IMG/VR virus record: IMGVR_UViG_3300047469_000106
Coordinates: 1-27,150 of that record
Reading direction: 5' to 3' (one strand)
DNA length: 27,150 bases
From: a virus
The translations under genes and the position numbers were made by a program. Of the stretch, positions 20,585 to 27,150 are shown piece after piece; the first letter of the stretch is position 1, and every line of letters starts with the position of its first letter. The notes beneath the pieces are model-generated. The model was not told where the DNA came from, searched no databases, and was given only the letters and a program-made list of their open reading frames with translations.

Positions 20585-20613
20585 TTGCAAAAGCTAACCA
20601 CCAGATCGATAAT
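20585..20613 (+). promoter_or_regulatory. Promoter before the major capsid gene
   Basis: TTGCAA (20585-20590), 17 bases, GATAAT (20608-20613): a good sigma70 match placed just after the CsrA-like gene. It would give extra capsid mRNA with a leader of about 60 bases. Confidence 0.7.
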
Positions 20614-20629
20614 CAGACCAACGTAGAGC

Positions 20630-20679
20630 GCAGGAGCTGCCTATGTGACTGAGTTATTCATTCACACGAGGATAGTCCT
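20630..20679 (+). promoter_or_regulatory. Capsid gene leader with two GGA hairpins and a start-stop ORF
   Basis: GCAG-GAG-CTGC (20630-20640) and AGGA-TAG-TCCT (20669-20679) are small hairpins each containing GGA; the second directly precedes the capsid ATG and includes its ribosome site. Between them AGGAG is followed by ATG-TGA (20643-20648), a minimal start-stop ORF. Confidence 0.6.
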
Positions 20680-21777
20680 ATGGGCTCTACAGTCATTGCT
20701 TGGGGTGATCCCAAAGCGCAGAAAGCATGGTCGACCGGTCTCGCCGTCGATCAAATCAAAAAAGCGTACTTCGAGAAGAAGTTCGTCGGCACTGACGAAA
20801 ACAGCATCATCCAGCGCAAGACCGAACTCGAAAGCGATGCGGGCGACCGCGTGTCCTTCGACCTGTCGGTACAACTGCGCGGCGAAGCCACTGAAGGCGA
20901 TGCACGCCTTGAAGGCAAGGAAGAGAGCCAGAAGTATTACACCGATGAAGTAGCCATTGACCAGGTGCGGCACGCCGTATCGGCCGGTGGTGCCATGACC
21001 CGCAAGCGCACCAACCTCAATCTGCGTGGCAACGCCCGTCGTCTGCTGTCGGATTACTGGTCCCGTTTCTACGACGAGATGATGTTCATCTACCTGTCGG
21101 GCGCACGCGGGATCAACAAAGACTTCCTGTTTGCCCTCGACTGGCAAGGCCGCGCAAGCAACGCGATCCAGCCACCGGACGCCGGCCACCTGCTGTACGG
21201 CGGTGTCGCGACCTCGAAGCTGTCACTGACCGCAGCCGACAAGATGTCGACCCTGCTGGTGGAGAAAGCACAGGTCAAGTCGACCATGCTTCAGGCGCAA
21301 GACCCGGAAGCCGCGAACATGGTCCCCGTGTCCATCGACGGCGAAGAGCATTACGTCCTGGTCATGAACCCCTTCCAGGCCCACGACCTGCGCACCGCTG
21401 CTGGTGGCCAGTGGCTGGACATCCAGAAGGCCGCAGCCGCCGCCGAAGGTCGCAACAACCCGATCTTCAAAGGCGGGTTGGGGATGATCAAGAACGTCGT
21501 CCTTCACGAACACCGCAACGCCATTCGTTTCGACGACTACGGCGCGGGCTCCAACGTGCAAGCCGGTCGCGCCCTGTTCCTGGGCCGTCAGGCGGGTGTG
21601 GTGGCCTTCGGCACCGCTGGTGGCATGCGCTGGAGCTGGAAGGAAGAGATGAAAGACTACGACAACGAGCCAACGGTCGCGGCGGGCGCCATCTTCGGTA
21701 TGAAGAAGGCGCGCTTCAACTCCCGCGACTTCGGTGTGCTGTCCCTCGACACCGCTTGCGTCGACCCTAACGCCTAA
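20680..21777 (+). CDS. Major capsid protein, N4_gp56 family
   Basis: The protein has 365 residues and builds the icosahedral head with an HK97-like fold. Family features: VIQ/STVIAWGDPKAQKAWS at the start, the extended arm FEKKFVGTDENSIIQRKTEL, DRVSFDLSVQLRGEAT and then GDARLEGKEE with QVRHAVSAGGAMTRKR, and the later YVLVMNPFQAHDLRTA and IKNVVLHEHRNA strands. This N4_gp56-type capsid is found in podoviruses and some siphoviruses. The ribosome site GAGGA is inside a short hairpin. High expression is supported by the dedicated promoter at 20585-20613. It precedes a small capsid accessory gene. Confidence 0.93.
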   Translation: MGSTVIAWGDPKAQKAWSTGLAVDQIKKAYFEKKFVGTDENSIIQRKTELESDAGDRVSFDLSVQLRGEATEGDARLEGKEESQKYYTDEVAIDQVRHAVSAGGAMTRKRTNLNLRGNARRLLSDYWSRFYDEMMFIYLSGARGINKDFLFALDWQGRASNAIQPPDAGHLLYGGVATSKLSLTAADKMSTLLVEKAQVKSTMLQAQDPEAANMVPVSIDGEEHYVLVMNPFQAHDLRTAAGGQWLDIQKAAAAAEGRNNPIFKGGLGMIKNVVLHEHRNAIRFDDYGAGSNVQAGRALFLGRQAGVVAFGTAGGMRWSWKEEMKDYDNEPTVAAGAIFGMKKARFNSRDFGVLSLDTACVDPNA

Positions 21778-21792
21778 GAAGAGGATTTACCC

Positions 21793-22227
21793 ATGGCTAT
21801 TGTTCTTTCCGATTGGGCCATCGGTCGCAAGCAGGCTCCGGTTTCTGAGGAAGCAGGCGGCGTCGTGGCTGAAAAGTACACGTTCAAAGTCACCAAGGAC
21901 GTGGCGGCCAACGACATCATCGAGCTGGCGATCCTGCCGGCGTACCACACCATCGTCGATGCAATCCTGATCGTCGATGAAGTGGGCGCCGCGACGTTCA
22001 ACGTCGGGATCATGTCCGGCACCGTAGGCAGCACCGACCCGGCGCGTACTTCGGGCACTGAGCTGTTCATCGCCGCAACTGACAACGCGGTTCAACGCAT
22101 CGTCAACCCAGCGGGCTTTCGCGTGCTGCCGATCGCGGCTGATCGCGGCATCGGCGTGAAGGTGTTGGGGGCTGGCATTGCGCAGACGGGCCAGGTGATC
22201 GAGCTGATTCTGTTCACCAAGCAGTAA
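21793..22227 (+). CDS. Capsid accessory / decoration-like protein
   Basis: The protein has 144 residues with AGAGG in the ribosome site. It is strand-rich (KYTFKVTKDVAANDIIELAI, AATFNVGIMSGTVGS, GVKVLGAGIAQTGQVIELIL), which fits a small beta protein lying on the head. It is directly after the capsid gene and before a terminator, the usual place for a decoration or head fibre-like protein in N4_gp56 phages. Exact function is inferred from position. Confidence 0.82.
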   Translation: MAIVLSDWAIGRKQAPVSEEAGGVVAEKYTFKVTKDVAANDIIELAILPAYHTIVDAILIVDEVGAATFNVGIMSGTVGSTDPARTSGTELFIAATDNAVQRIVNPAGFRVLPIAADRGIGVKVLGAGIAQTGQVIELILFTKQ

Positions 22228-22243
22228 CCAGCAAGGCCAGAGA

Positions 22244-22269
22244 GGGCCGGTCTAGGCCGGTCCTTTTTT
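22244..22269 (+). terminator. Rho-independent terminator
   Basis: GGGCCGG (22244-22250) pairs with CCGGTCC (22257-22263, one G-U pair) with a six-base loop, then six T residues. It would limit read-through from the highly expressed capsid genes into the tail genes. Confidence 0.85.
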
Positions 22270-22295
22270 GTACCCACCTGTTTAGGGCTACCCAC

Positions 22296-22958
22296 ATGAA
22301 AATCGAGAGCATCCTACGTCGCAAGCCACCGACCAAAGTGATTTTGGGTGAAACCACCTACGAATTTGAAGTTGATGCCCAAGGCCGCCATGTCTGCGAG
22401 GTCACAGACGAAGCGCACTTGGCCCGCCTGTTGAGCATCAGCGAAGCCTACCGCCTGCCGGGCAACAAGCCGGTGCCGGAAGCGCTCAAGCCGGTCATTG
22501 CCGAACTCCTGTTACCGCCGACCGTGCCGAGTCTGGCCCCGGTGGATGAAGACGTGATTCGTGGCAGCACCGTACACCCGGCCAGCGTCGAAGTGGGCGG
22601 CCGCCGTATCGAAATCGGTGATGCCGTGTTCCACGCCCTGGAGCTGTCGGGCCTGACCACCCGCGAGTGGAATCAGTTGCAGGCCGAAGACCGCAACACC
22701 TTCATCGACATCGCCCTCGACGACCTGGACGAGAGCGACGTGGACGGCGAAGAACCGGAAGCAAAGCCGACCCCCGAGACAGCGCCCGTTTCGGACGCTG
22801 GGAACTTGAGCGGCGCCGAAACGAACTCCGCCCCGGACGTTACGGCCGCTGACGAGCTGGCCGACCTGCAAGCGCAGTACCTCGCCAAGTTTGGCAAGAA
22901 ACCCAACGGCAAAGCCGGCGTGCCACGCCTGCGTGAACTGCTGGCCGAAGGGGAATAG
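22296..22958 (+). CDS. Structural protein with C-terminal HeH/LEM-like motif
   Basis: The protein has 220 residues. The N-terminal KVILGETTYEFEVDAQGRHV and HLARLLSISEAYRLP are typical of small head or capsid-associated proteins. The middle is acidic and proline-rich. The last 35 residues (LADLQAQYLAKFGKKPNGKA then GVPRLRELLAEGE) resemble a HeH/LEM-like helix-extended loop-helix DNA-binding element. It could line the head interior or help bring DNA to the portal. Its position between capsid and adaptor genes supports a virion role. Confidence 0.78.
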   Translation: MKIESILRRKPPTKVILGETTYEFEVDAQGRHVCEVTDEAHLARLLSISEAYRLPGNKPVPEALKPVIAELLLPPTVPSLAPVDEDVIRGSTVHPASVEVGGRRIEIGDAVFHALELSGLTTREWNQLQAEDRNTFIDIALDDLDESDVDGEEPEAKPTPETAPVSDAGNLSGAETNSAPDVTAADELADLQAQYLAKFGKKPNGKAGVPRLRELLAEGE

Positions 22959-22960
22959 CC

Positions 22961-23605
22961 ATGCCCATTCTGGTCGGCGACATCCTGAAAGCCGCGTCAA
23001 TCACCCTGCTGGATGAGTCGTTCGTGCGCTGGACCAAGGCCGAACTGATTGAGTGGGTGAACGAAGGCGCGGCTGACTTGGTGATTCGCCGTCCGGCTGC
23101 GCGGGCGGTCCACCTGACCTTTGAACTGGTTGAAGGCACCTATCAGGTGCTGCCGGATGACACGGTGATGCTGCTCGATGTCGTGCGCAACGTGAAGCCG
23201 GACGGCAAGTTTGGCGTACCGGTACGGCGCATCGATCGCAACCTGCTGGACGATCAAAGCCCCGGATGGCACGGCGCCAAGTCGTCAATCACGATCAAGC
23301 ACTTCATGTTCGATGAGGCCACGCCGCGTCAGTTCTACGTGTGGCCACCGGCCAAGGCCGGCACGCTGGTTGACCTGTTGCATTCGCAAATGCCGCCCGT
23401 GGTCGGGGATGAGGTCGACGAGCTGGGGTTTGGCCGCGAGTACCTGAGCGTGATGGTTTATTACCTGTGCTACCGGGCCTTTTCCAAAGACAGCGAGTAC
23501 GCGAACGCGGGCATGGCGACCAACTTCTTCGCTGCTTACAAGGAAGCCATCGACACCGCCAACGGCATTACCGAGGCGGCATCGCCTAACGTGAGGTCCG
23601 CATGA
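22961..23605 (+). CDS. Head-tail adaptor protein, DUF6682-like
   Basis: The protein has 214 residues. Family features: helical N-terminus (ILKAASITLLDESFVRWTKA, LIEWVNEGAADLVIRR), a beta middle (YQVLPDDTVMLLDVVRNV), and the C-terminal EYLSVMVYYLCYRAFSKDSE helix, all matching phage adaptor proteins (DUF6682) that ring the portal and connect it to the tail. Length fits the family. The stop overlaps the next gene (ATGA). Confidence 0.88.
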   Translation: MPILVGDILKAASITLLDESFVRWTKAELIEWVNEGAADLVIRRPAARAVHLTFELVEGTYQVLPDDTVMLLDVVRNVKPDGKFGVPVRRIDRNLLDDQSPGWHGAKSSITIKHFMFDEATPRQFYVWPPAKAGTLVDLLHSQMPPVVGDEVDELGFGREYLSVMVYYLCYRAFSKDSEYANAGMATNFFAAYKEAIDTANGITEAASPNVRSA

Positions 23606-24219
23606 TCGAACTCAGTACGTTCCTCACGAAGATCATGCCGCAAGCGCCAGGGTGCCCTGAACCGGTAGCGCTGGCCGCCATCATTGTCGCTGCCCAGCGC
23701 TTTTGTGAGCGCACGCGGCTGTGGCGTGATTGCGACACCTTCACCGTGACCCCGGACAGTTGCGACGTGGTGTGCGTGCCGGTTGACGCGGTGCTGTTTG
23801 AGATCGAAAGCGCCCGCTTCAACGACTCGAAGATCGACCCGGTATCGCTCGACTGGCTGGAAACCCGTGAGCCGAACTGGAGGCTGCGTGAGGGTGACAC
23901 CGCACGCTGGATTACCCAGTTGGCCACCGGCACCGTGCGCGTGATTCCGCTCTGTACCGGCACGCTGTCGCTGTCGACGGTGTTACGCCCGGCCGACGAG
24001 GCGCAATTGCTCCCGGACTTTCTCGGTGCCCTGTACAGCACGGCCATCGCTGACGGCGCGCTGGCTGAAATCCTCATGACGCCGGCCAAGCTGTTCACCG
24101 ACGTCAACCGCGCCACCTATTACGCGGCGCGTTTCGACCAGCGCATCGAGGAGCTGACCGGGATCAACGTGAAAGGCCAGCACAACGCCCCTTACCGCAC
24201 CAAGGCTCAATTTTTCTAA
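23602..24219 (+). CDS. Second adaptor / tail accessory protein
   Basis: The protein has 205 residues starting in the ATGA overlap. Helix PVALAAIIVAAQRFCERTRLW, a strand block VCVPVDAVLFEIESARFND, and C-terminal FLGALYSTAIADGALAEILM and DVNRATYYAARFDQRIEELT resemble the gp4/gp10-type adaptor proteins encoded after the first adaptor in podovirus-like phages. It may form the next ring below the portal. The assignment is based on shape and position. Confidence 0.78.
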   Translation: MIELSTFLTKIMPQAPGCPEPVALAAIIVAAQRFCERTRLWRDCDTFTVTPDSCDVVCVPVDAVLFEIESARFNDSKIDPVSLDWLETREPNWRLREGDTARWITQLATGTVRVIPLCTGTLSLSTVLRPADEAQLLPDFLGALYSTAIADGALAEILMTPAKLFTDVNRATYYAARFDQRIEELTGINVKGQHNAPYRTKAQFF

Positions 24220-24230
24220 GGAGTGCCGCC

Positions 24231-24653
24231 ATGTCCGCAGCAACCGATTACCTGGAAAACAAGCTGTTTGACCACGTTTACCGGAACACGGCCTTTGTCT
24301 CGCCGCCGAAGACCTACATCGCCCTGCATACCGCTGACCCCGGCGAAACCGGCGCGCTGAATGAAGTGGCCACCGCTGTGTGGTCGACCTATGCCCGGCA
24401 AGACGCCTCGAAAGGGGGGGCGCAGAACACCGCATGGACCGCACCGGCCAACGGCGTGGGCAAGAACGCCTTTCAACTGCTGTACGCCATGTACAACGGC
24501 GCAGCCGCACTGACCGTGACCCACTTCAGCATCTGGGATGCGGCCGTGGCCGGCAATGCCCTGGTCTATGCCCCCTTGGCGTCGGCACGCACGATCAACC
24601 CCGGCGATGTGTTCGTGGTCGACGTGCAGAAACTGACGGGCCAGGTGCTCTAA
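24231..24653 (+). CDS. Tail structural protein
   Basis: The protein has 140 residues with GGAG upstream. The start DYLENKLFDHVYRNTAFVSP then PKTYIALHTADPGETGA and later YARQDASKG and VTHFSIWDAAVAGNALVY match a family of small phage tail proteins that begin with LENKLLDHVLRNTxY and a VYVALxTxDP strand. It is probably part of the tail tip or fibre attachment. The next gene starts immediately after its stop. Confidence 0.85.
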   Translation: MSAATDYLENKLFDHVYRNTAFVSPPKTYIALHTADPGETGALNEVATAVWSTYARQDASKGGAQNTAWTAPANGVGKNAFQLLYAMYNGAAALTVTHFSIWDAAVAGNALVYAPLASARTINPGDVFVVDVQKLTGQVL

Positions 24654-25508
24654 GTGAACCGCTTTGCCCTCGATGGCGGCGAGCTGAATGGTGATCCTCT
24701 CGTTCTGATGAACGATGAGGTGGTTGCGTTCGCCCTCGGGCTGGACGGCAGCATCGCCAACGGCATCGTGGGGCAAGGCACGTTCCCATTGCACCTGGAC
24801 ACCCTCGGCGAGCTGTCGATGGTGGCCGCGCTGGAAGGTACAGCGACGATCGACACCACGGCCGATGGCGTGCTGATGATCGGCGTGACGCTGATCGGCG
24901 ACTCGGGCACGGTATTGGCGCTGCAAGGCGACCTGATTCGCTGGGGCATGATCGTCGGCCAAGCCGATGTCGTGGTGGGGCTGGACGGCGACATCGTGGC
25001 GGTGCCGGCGATCAGTGCCTCTTTCACCATGCAACTGGAAGGCGTGCTGGACCTGCATATCGCGGCCGGCGTGCAGATCATTGGCACGCTGCCGGTGGTG
25101 TTCGATGGCGAGCTTGAAGGCTGGATTGGCCATGGCGTGGAAATCGACAGTCCACCGGGCAACATCCAGATCGAGGTCGGGCAGTGGGGCGAAGCGAACC
25201 TGTTGGCCCAGTTGGCACCGGCTGAGTTTGCCACGGTGCTCAGGCTCGACGGTGACGGCCGACTCGGCGCGCATCCTGAGCTGGCCGGCTATCTACCGCT
25301 GTCGAACCACGTTCAGTGCGAGCTGGAGGTGTGGCACTACGTCTACGCGAGTGGCGAGCTGTCGATTCAGCTCAAGCTGGTCGACAACCCTTACGGGCGG
25401 CCGCCGTTACCCCCGGATCATTACATCGAGGCGCCAATCGGCCGTGTCTTGCGCGTAGGCGCTGAACACCGGGGCTTCTTGGTGCCGCCAGACAGGAGAG
25501 CGCTGTGA
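24654..25508 (+). CDS. Tail protein with ten-residue glycine repeats
   Basis: The protein has 284 residues from GTG 24654, placed directly after the upstream stop. It begins MNRFALDGGELNG, as in a family of phage tail proteins. From residue 32 to 112 glycine occurs at every tenth position (32, 42, 52, ... 112) with alternating hydrophobic residues between, and again at 152, which fits a beta-solenoid or beta-spiral shaft. The C-terminus (VLRVGAEHRGFLVPPDRRAL) is more basic. Nearby genes place it in the tail; the repeat fold is an inference. Confidence 0.8.
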   Translation: MNRFALDGGELNGDPLVLMNDEVVAFALGLDGSIANGIVGQGTFPLHLDTLGELSMVAALEGTATIDTTADGVLMIGVTLIGDSGTVLALQGDLIRWGMIVGQADVVVGLDGDIVAVPAISASFTMQLEGVLDLHIAAGVQIIGTLPVVFDGELEGWIGHGVEIDSPPGNIQIEVGQWGEANLLAQLAPAEFATVLRLDGDGRLGAHPELAGYLPLSNHVQCELEVWHYVYASGELSIQLKLVDNPYGRPPLPPDHYIEAPIGRVLRVGAEHRGFLVPPDRRAL

Positions 25509-25783
25509 TGCTGGGATCAGTACGCCAACGCGACGACGACCGCCTCGACTACGACGTCGACTTTATCAAGTGGCTGTACGACGACGACCACATTACCGCT
25601 GCCACGGCTGTCGCTGACTCGCCCGACATCCTGGTGGAAGGCGTCGAAATCTACGACAAGATCGTCAAGGTGTGGCTGTCAGGCGGTGTGGTGGGTAACT
25701 CCTATTCGATCAACGTGACCGCCACCACCGATGTCGGGCGCGTCAAGGAAGTCTCTTTCAACTTGCGTGTCACGGAGTGCTGA
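25508..25783 (+). CDS. Fibre-tail adaptor-like protein
   Basis: The protein has 91 residues from ATG 25508, overlapping the previous stop (TGATG); a GTG three bases earlier is in the same frame and is also possible. AGGAGAG lies upstream. LDYDVDFIKWLYDDDHITAA, then IYDKIVKVWLSGGVVGNSYS and TATTDVGRVKEVSFNLRVTE match the small immunoglobulin-like fibre-tail adaptor family, in which DYxxDFxxWL and KVWLSGGxxGxxYxINVTxTT are conserved. It should link the tail fibre to the tail. Confidence 0.87.
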   Translation: MLGSVRQRDDDRLDYDVDFIKWLYDDDHITAATAVADSPDILVEGVEIYDKIVKVWLSGGVVGNSYSINVTATTDVGRVKEVSFNLRVTEC

Positions 25784-25784
25784 T

Positions 25785-26942
25785 ATGCCAGTCTTACTAA
25801 CGAACAACGCGAACACGGTACTGGCCTCATCGCTGGCCATTGGTGCCACAACGCTGTCGGTCACGGCCGGCACGGGCGGGAAATTCCCCGTTCCTGTCAA
25901 TGGCGTGAGCTGGTTCCCGGTTACGGTGGTCAAGGCATCCGGCGCGCTGGAAATCATGCGCTGCGTGGGGCGTGCGGGTGACGTGCTGAGCGTACAGCGG
26001 GCAATGGAAGGCACGACCGCCCAAGCGTTTAACGCCGGGGATCGCGTCGAGCTGCGCCTGACCAATCAGGCACTGTCGGAATTTGGCCAACTGGGCAACA
26101 ACCAAACCTGGAGCGGCGCTAACGGCTTTGCCCAGTTGATATCCTTAAGTGGCGGCGCCAATTCAGCCGGCAGCGTCACTTTAATAAACGGGGTTCCTGA
26201 GTCGCCCCGGTTGGTATTTGCCAACTCTGCCCGCTCGATCAACATCGACCTGTCGACGCACGCATTGCGGATTTTTTCGGAAAACGCGGGCGTCACCATG
26301 ATTCTCGCGGCCAACATGGCCGATGAATCCTTTGTGGTATTTGGCAAGCAAGTTTGGCACACCGGCAACTTGAACCCGGCCGCGTACCTGCCGGTCGGGG
26401 GAACGGCGGCCAACGCCGAGCTGCTGGATGGCCGGGATAGCACGGGGTTTGTCATCAGACGGTTGATGAACGACGGATGCGAAGGAACGGTGATGAGTTC
26501 CGGTTCACCTCCCGCCATTGCTTCGGCCGCTATGGGCACGACACCACTGGAGATTCAAAACTCTAGTAATCCCGCCGCTTCGGCGATTATTCAGTTTCAC
26601 CGTGGCGGATCGCATGCGCTCTTCTTTGGTCTTGATACTGACAATCAGGTCAAGATCGGTGGTGCCTCCTTGGGCGCGAACGCCTATGTGGTCTGGCACG
26701 ACCAGAACGCAAATTTGCGGGTGTTTAACGCGATTGCTGGTGCTGCGGTTGGTGGCATTGGCTCCTATGCCTTCGCCCGCAACCTGTGGGGCGCCACTGT
26801 TGGCGGTGGTGCCGTGATTGCGGGAACTTCACTTGCTTATAGCGATTCCGGTAACGCGGGCGGTATCACGCTACCGGGTTCGTGGCGCTGCCTGGGTGAA
26901 TGCCGCTCTGGCTACAGCTCGCTTTTTCTTCGCTACGCATAA
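25785..26942 (+). CDS. Tail fibre protein
   Basis: The protein has 385 residues from ATG 25785 with GGAG upstream. The N-terminal domain (NNANTVLASSLAIGATTLSV, EIMRCVGRAGDVLSVQRAME) is the virion-attachment part. The middle has the VWHTGNLNPAAYLPVGG and LLDGRDSTGFVIRR motifs common in phage fibres, and the C-terminal 60 residues, glycine- and alanine-rich and ending GGITLPGSWRCLGECRSG, form the receptor-binding tip. The last residues (SLFLRYA) are typical of fibre ends. It binds the host surface. The downstream partial gene probably encodes a fibre-assembly or related protein. Confidence 0.9.
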   Translation: MPVLLTNNANTVLASSLAIGATTLSVTAGTGGKFPVPVNGVSWFPVTVVKASGALEIMRCVGRAGDVLSVQRAMEGTTAQAFNAGDRVELRLTNQALSEFGQLGNNQTWSGANGFAQLISLSGGANSAGSVTLINGVPESPRLVFANSARSINIDLSTHALRIFSENAGVTMILAANMADESFVVFGKQVWHTGNLNPAAYLPVGGTAANAELLDGRDSTGFVIRRLMNDGCEGTVMSSGSPPAIASAAMGTTPLEIQNSSNPAASAIIQFHRGGSHALFFGLDTDNQVKIGGASLGANAYVVWHDQNANLRVFNAIAGAAVGGIGSYAFARNLWGATVGGGAVIAGTSLAYSDSGNAGGITLPGSWRCLGECRSGYSSLFLRYA

Positions 26943-26952
26943 GGGGTGAATG

Positions 26953-27150
26953 ATGGCTGATGAAGAAGTAGTGGACGTGATCGAACCGCCGATGGGCAAT
27001 GATTACGTCGAGCCGCTGCCGGTGCGTGAGGTGCGCAACCCGACCTACAACCCCGTTGGCAGCATCGATTGCGAAATCCTGCACGAGGAATTGGGCTGGA
27101 TTCCGTTCGCTGCCAGCGCTGAGGACGTCGAGGAATACGGCCGTGTGCTG
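26953..27150 (+). CDS. Conserved phage protein after the tail fibre (3' partial)
   Basis: The frame runs to the window edge: 66 codons from ATG 26953 (an in-frame ATG three bases earlier is possible). MADEEVVDVIEPP, then NPTYNPVGSIDCEILHEELG and WIPFAASAEDVEEYG match a phage family placed immediately after fibre genes, whose NPxYNxxGxIDCxxxHxxxGWIPFxASxxDVE motif is well conserved. Its role, possibly fibre assembly, is not proved. The 3' end is missing. Confidence 0.82.
   Translation, partial: MADEEVVDVIEPPMGNDYVEPLPVREVRNPTYNPVGSIDCEILHEELGWIPFAASAEDVEEYGRVL

Noticed and set aside
24216-25274. Minus-strand frame of 352 codons
   Set aside because: It is opposite well-supported tail genes; histidine- and arginine-rich composition is typical of GC-rich antisense frames.
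25785-27150. Diversity-generating retroelement target near the tail fibre, by analogy with BPP-1-like podoviruses
   Set aside because: No reverse transcriptase, template repeat or adenine-variable repeat is seen in the window.
1-27150. CRISPR array or insertion sequence
   Set aside because: No regularly spaced repeats and no transposase-like protein are present.

Overview
The window looks like part of a double-stranded DNA tailed phage or prophage, most likely podovirus-like. This rests on a P22-type portal, an N4_gp56-type major capsid protein, an Sf6-type small terminase, a DUF6682-like head-tail adaptor, and no tape measure or sheath gene. The high GC content, dense ATGA/TGATG overlaps and gene families point to a proteobacterial host, probably Pseudomonas or a relative. 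The host is an inference, since no host gene is present. No integrase, lysis cassette or immunity repressor is seen, so the lifestyle is undecided.

Layout. 1-1489 (+): end of a replication-initiator-like gene and a possible helicase-loader gene. 1569-2778 (-): three genes (unknown, DUF3268-like zinc finger, small membrane protein) driven from a promoter whose -10 lies in a palindrome. 3053-9192 (+): about 17 tightly packed early genes, including TerB-like, methyltransferase-like, GNAT-like, Arc-like ribbon-helix-helix and small zinc-binding proteins, closed by a strong terminator at 9270-9304. 9481-10447 (+): three small genes including a winged-helix-like protein. 10448-10843: a structured stretch with no convincing gene, ending in a terminator. 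10844-11230 (+) and 11263-13178 (-) converge on a shared terminator. The minus operon holds seven small genes and starts at a promoter with a perfect palindrome in its spacer. 13350-27150 (+): the packaging and virion block (small terminase, leader peptide, large terminase, small genes, portal, scaffold, CsrA-like protein, major capsid, capsid accessory, adaptors, tail proteins, tail fibre and a truncated gene at the right edge).

The structural genes work together in the usual order: terminase packages DNA through the portal into a head built from scaffold and capsid protein, and adaptors and tail proteins finish the particle. The most notable regulatory observations are: a 17-base element repeated four times at transcription-start positions; a long hairpin that covers a 23-residue leader ORF and hides the large-terminase ribosome site; a CsrA-like gene immediately before a capsid leader with GGA-bearing hairpins; and two tandem paralogous genes in moron-like cassettes. 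A tail protein also has a glycine every ten residues over nine turns.
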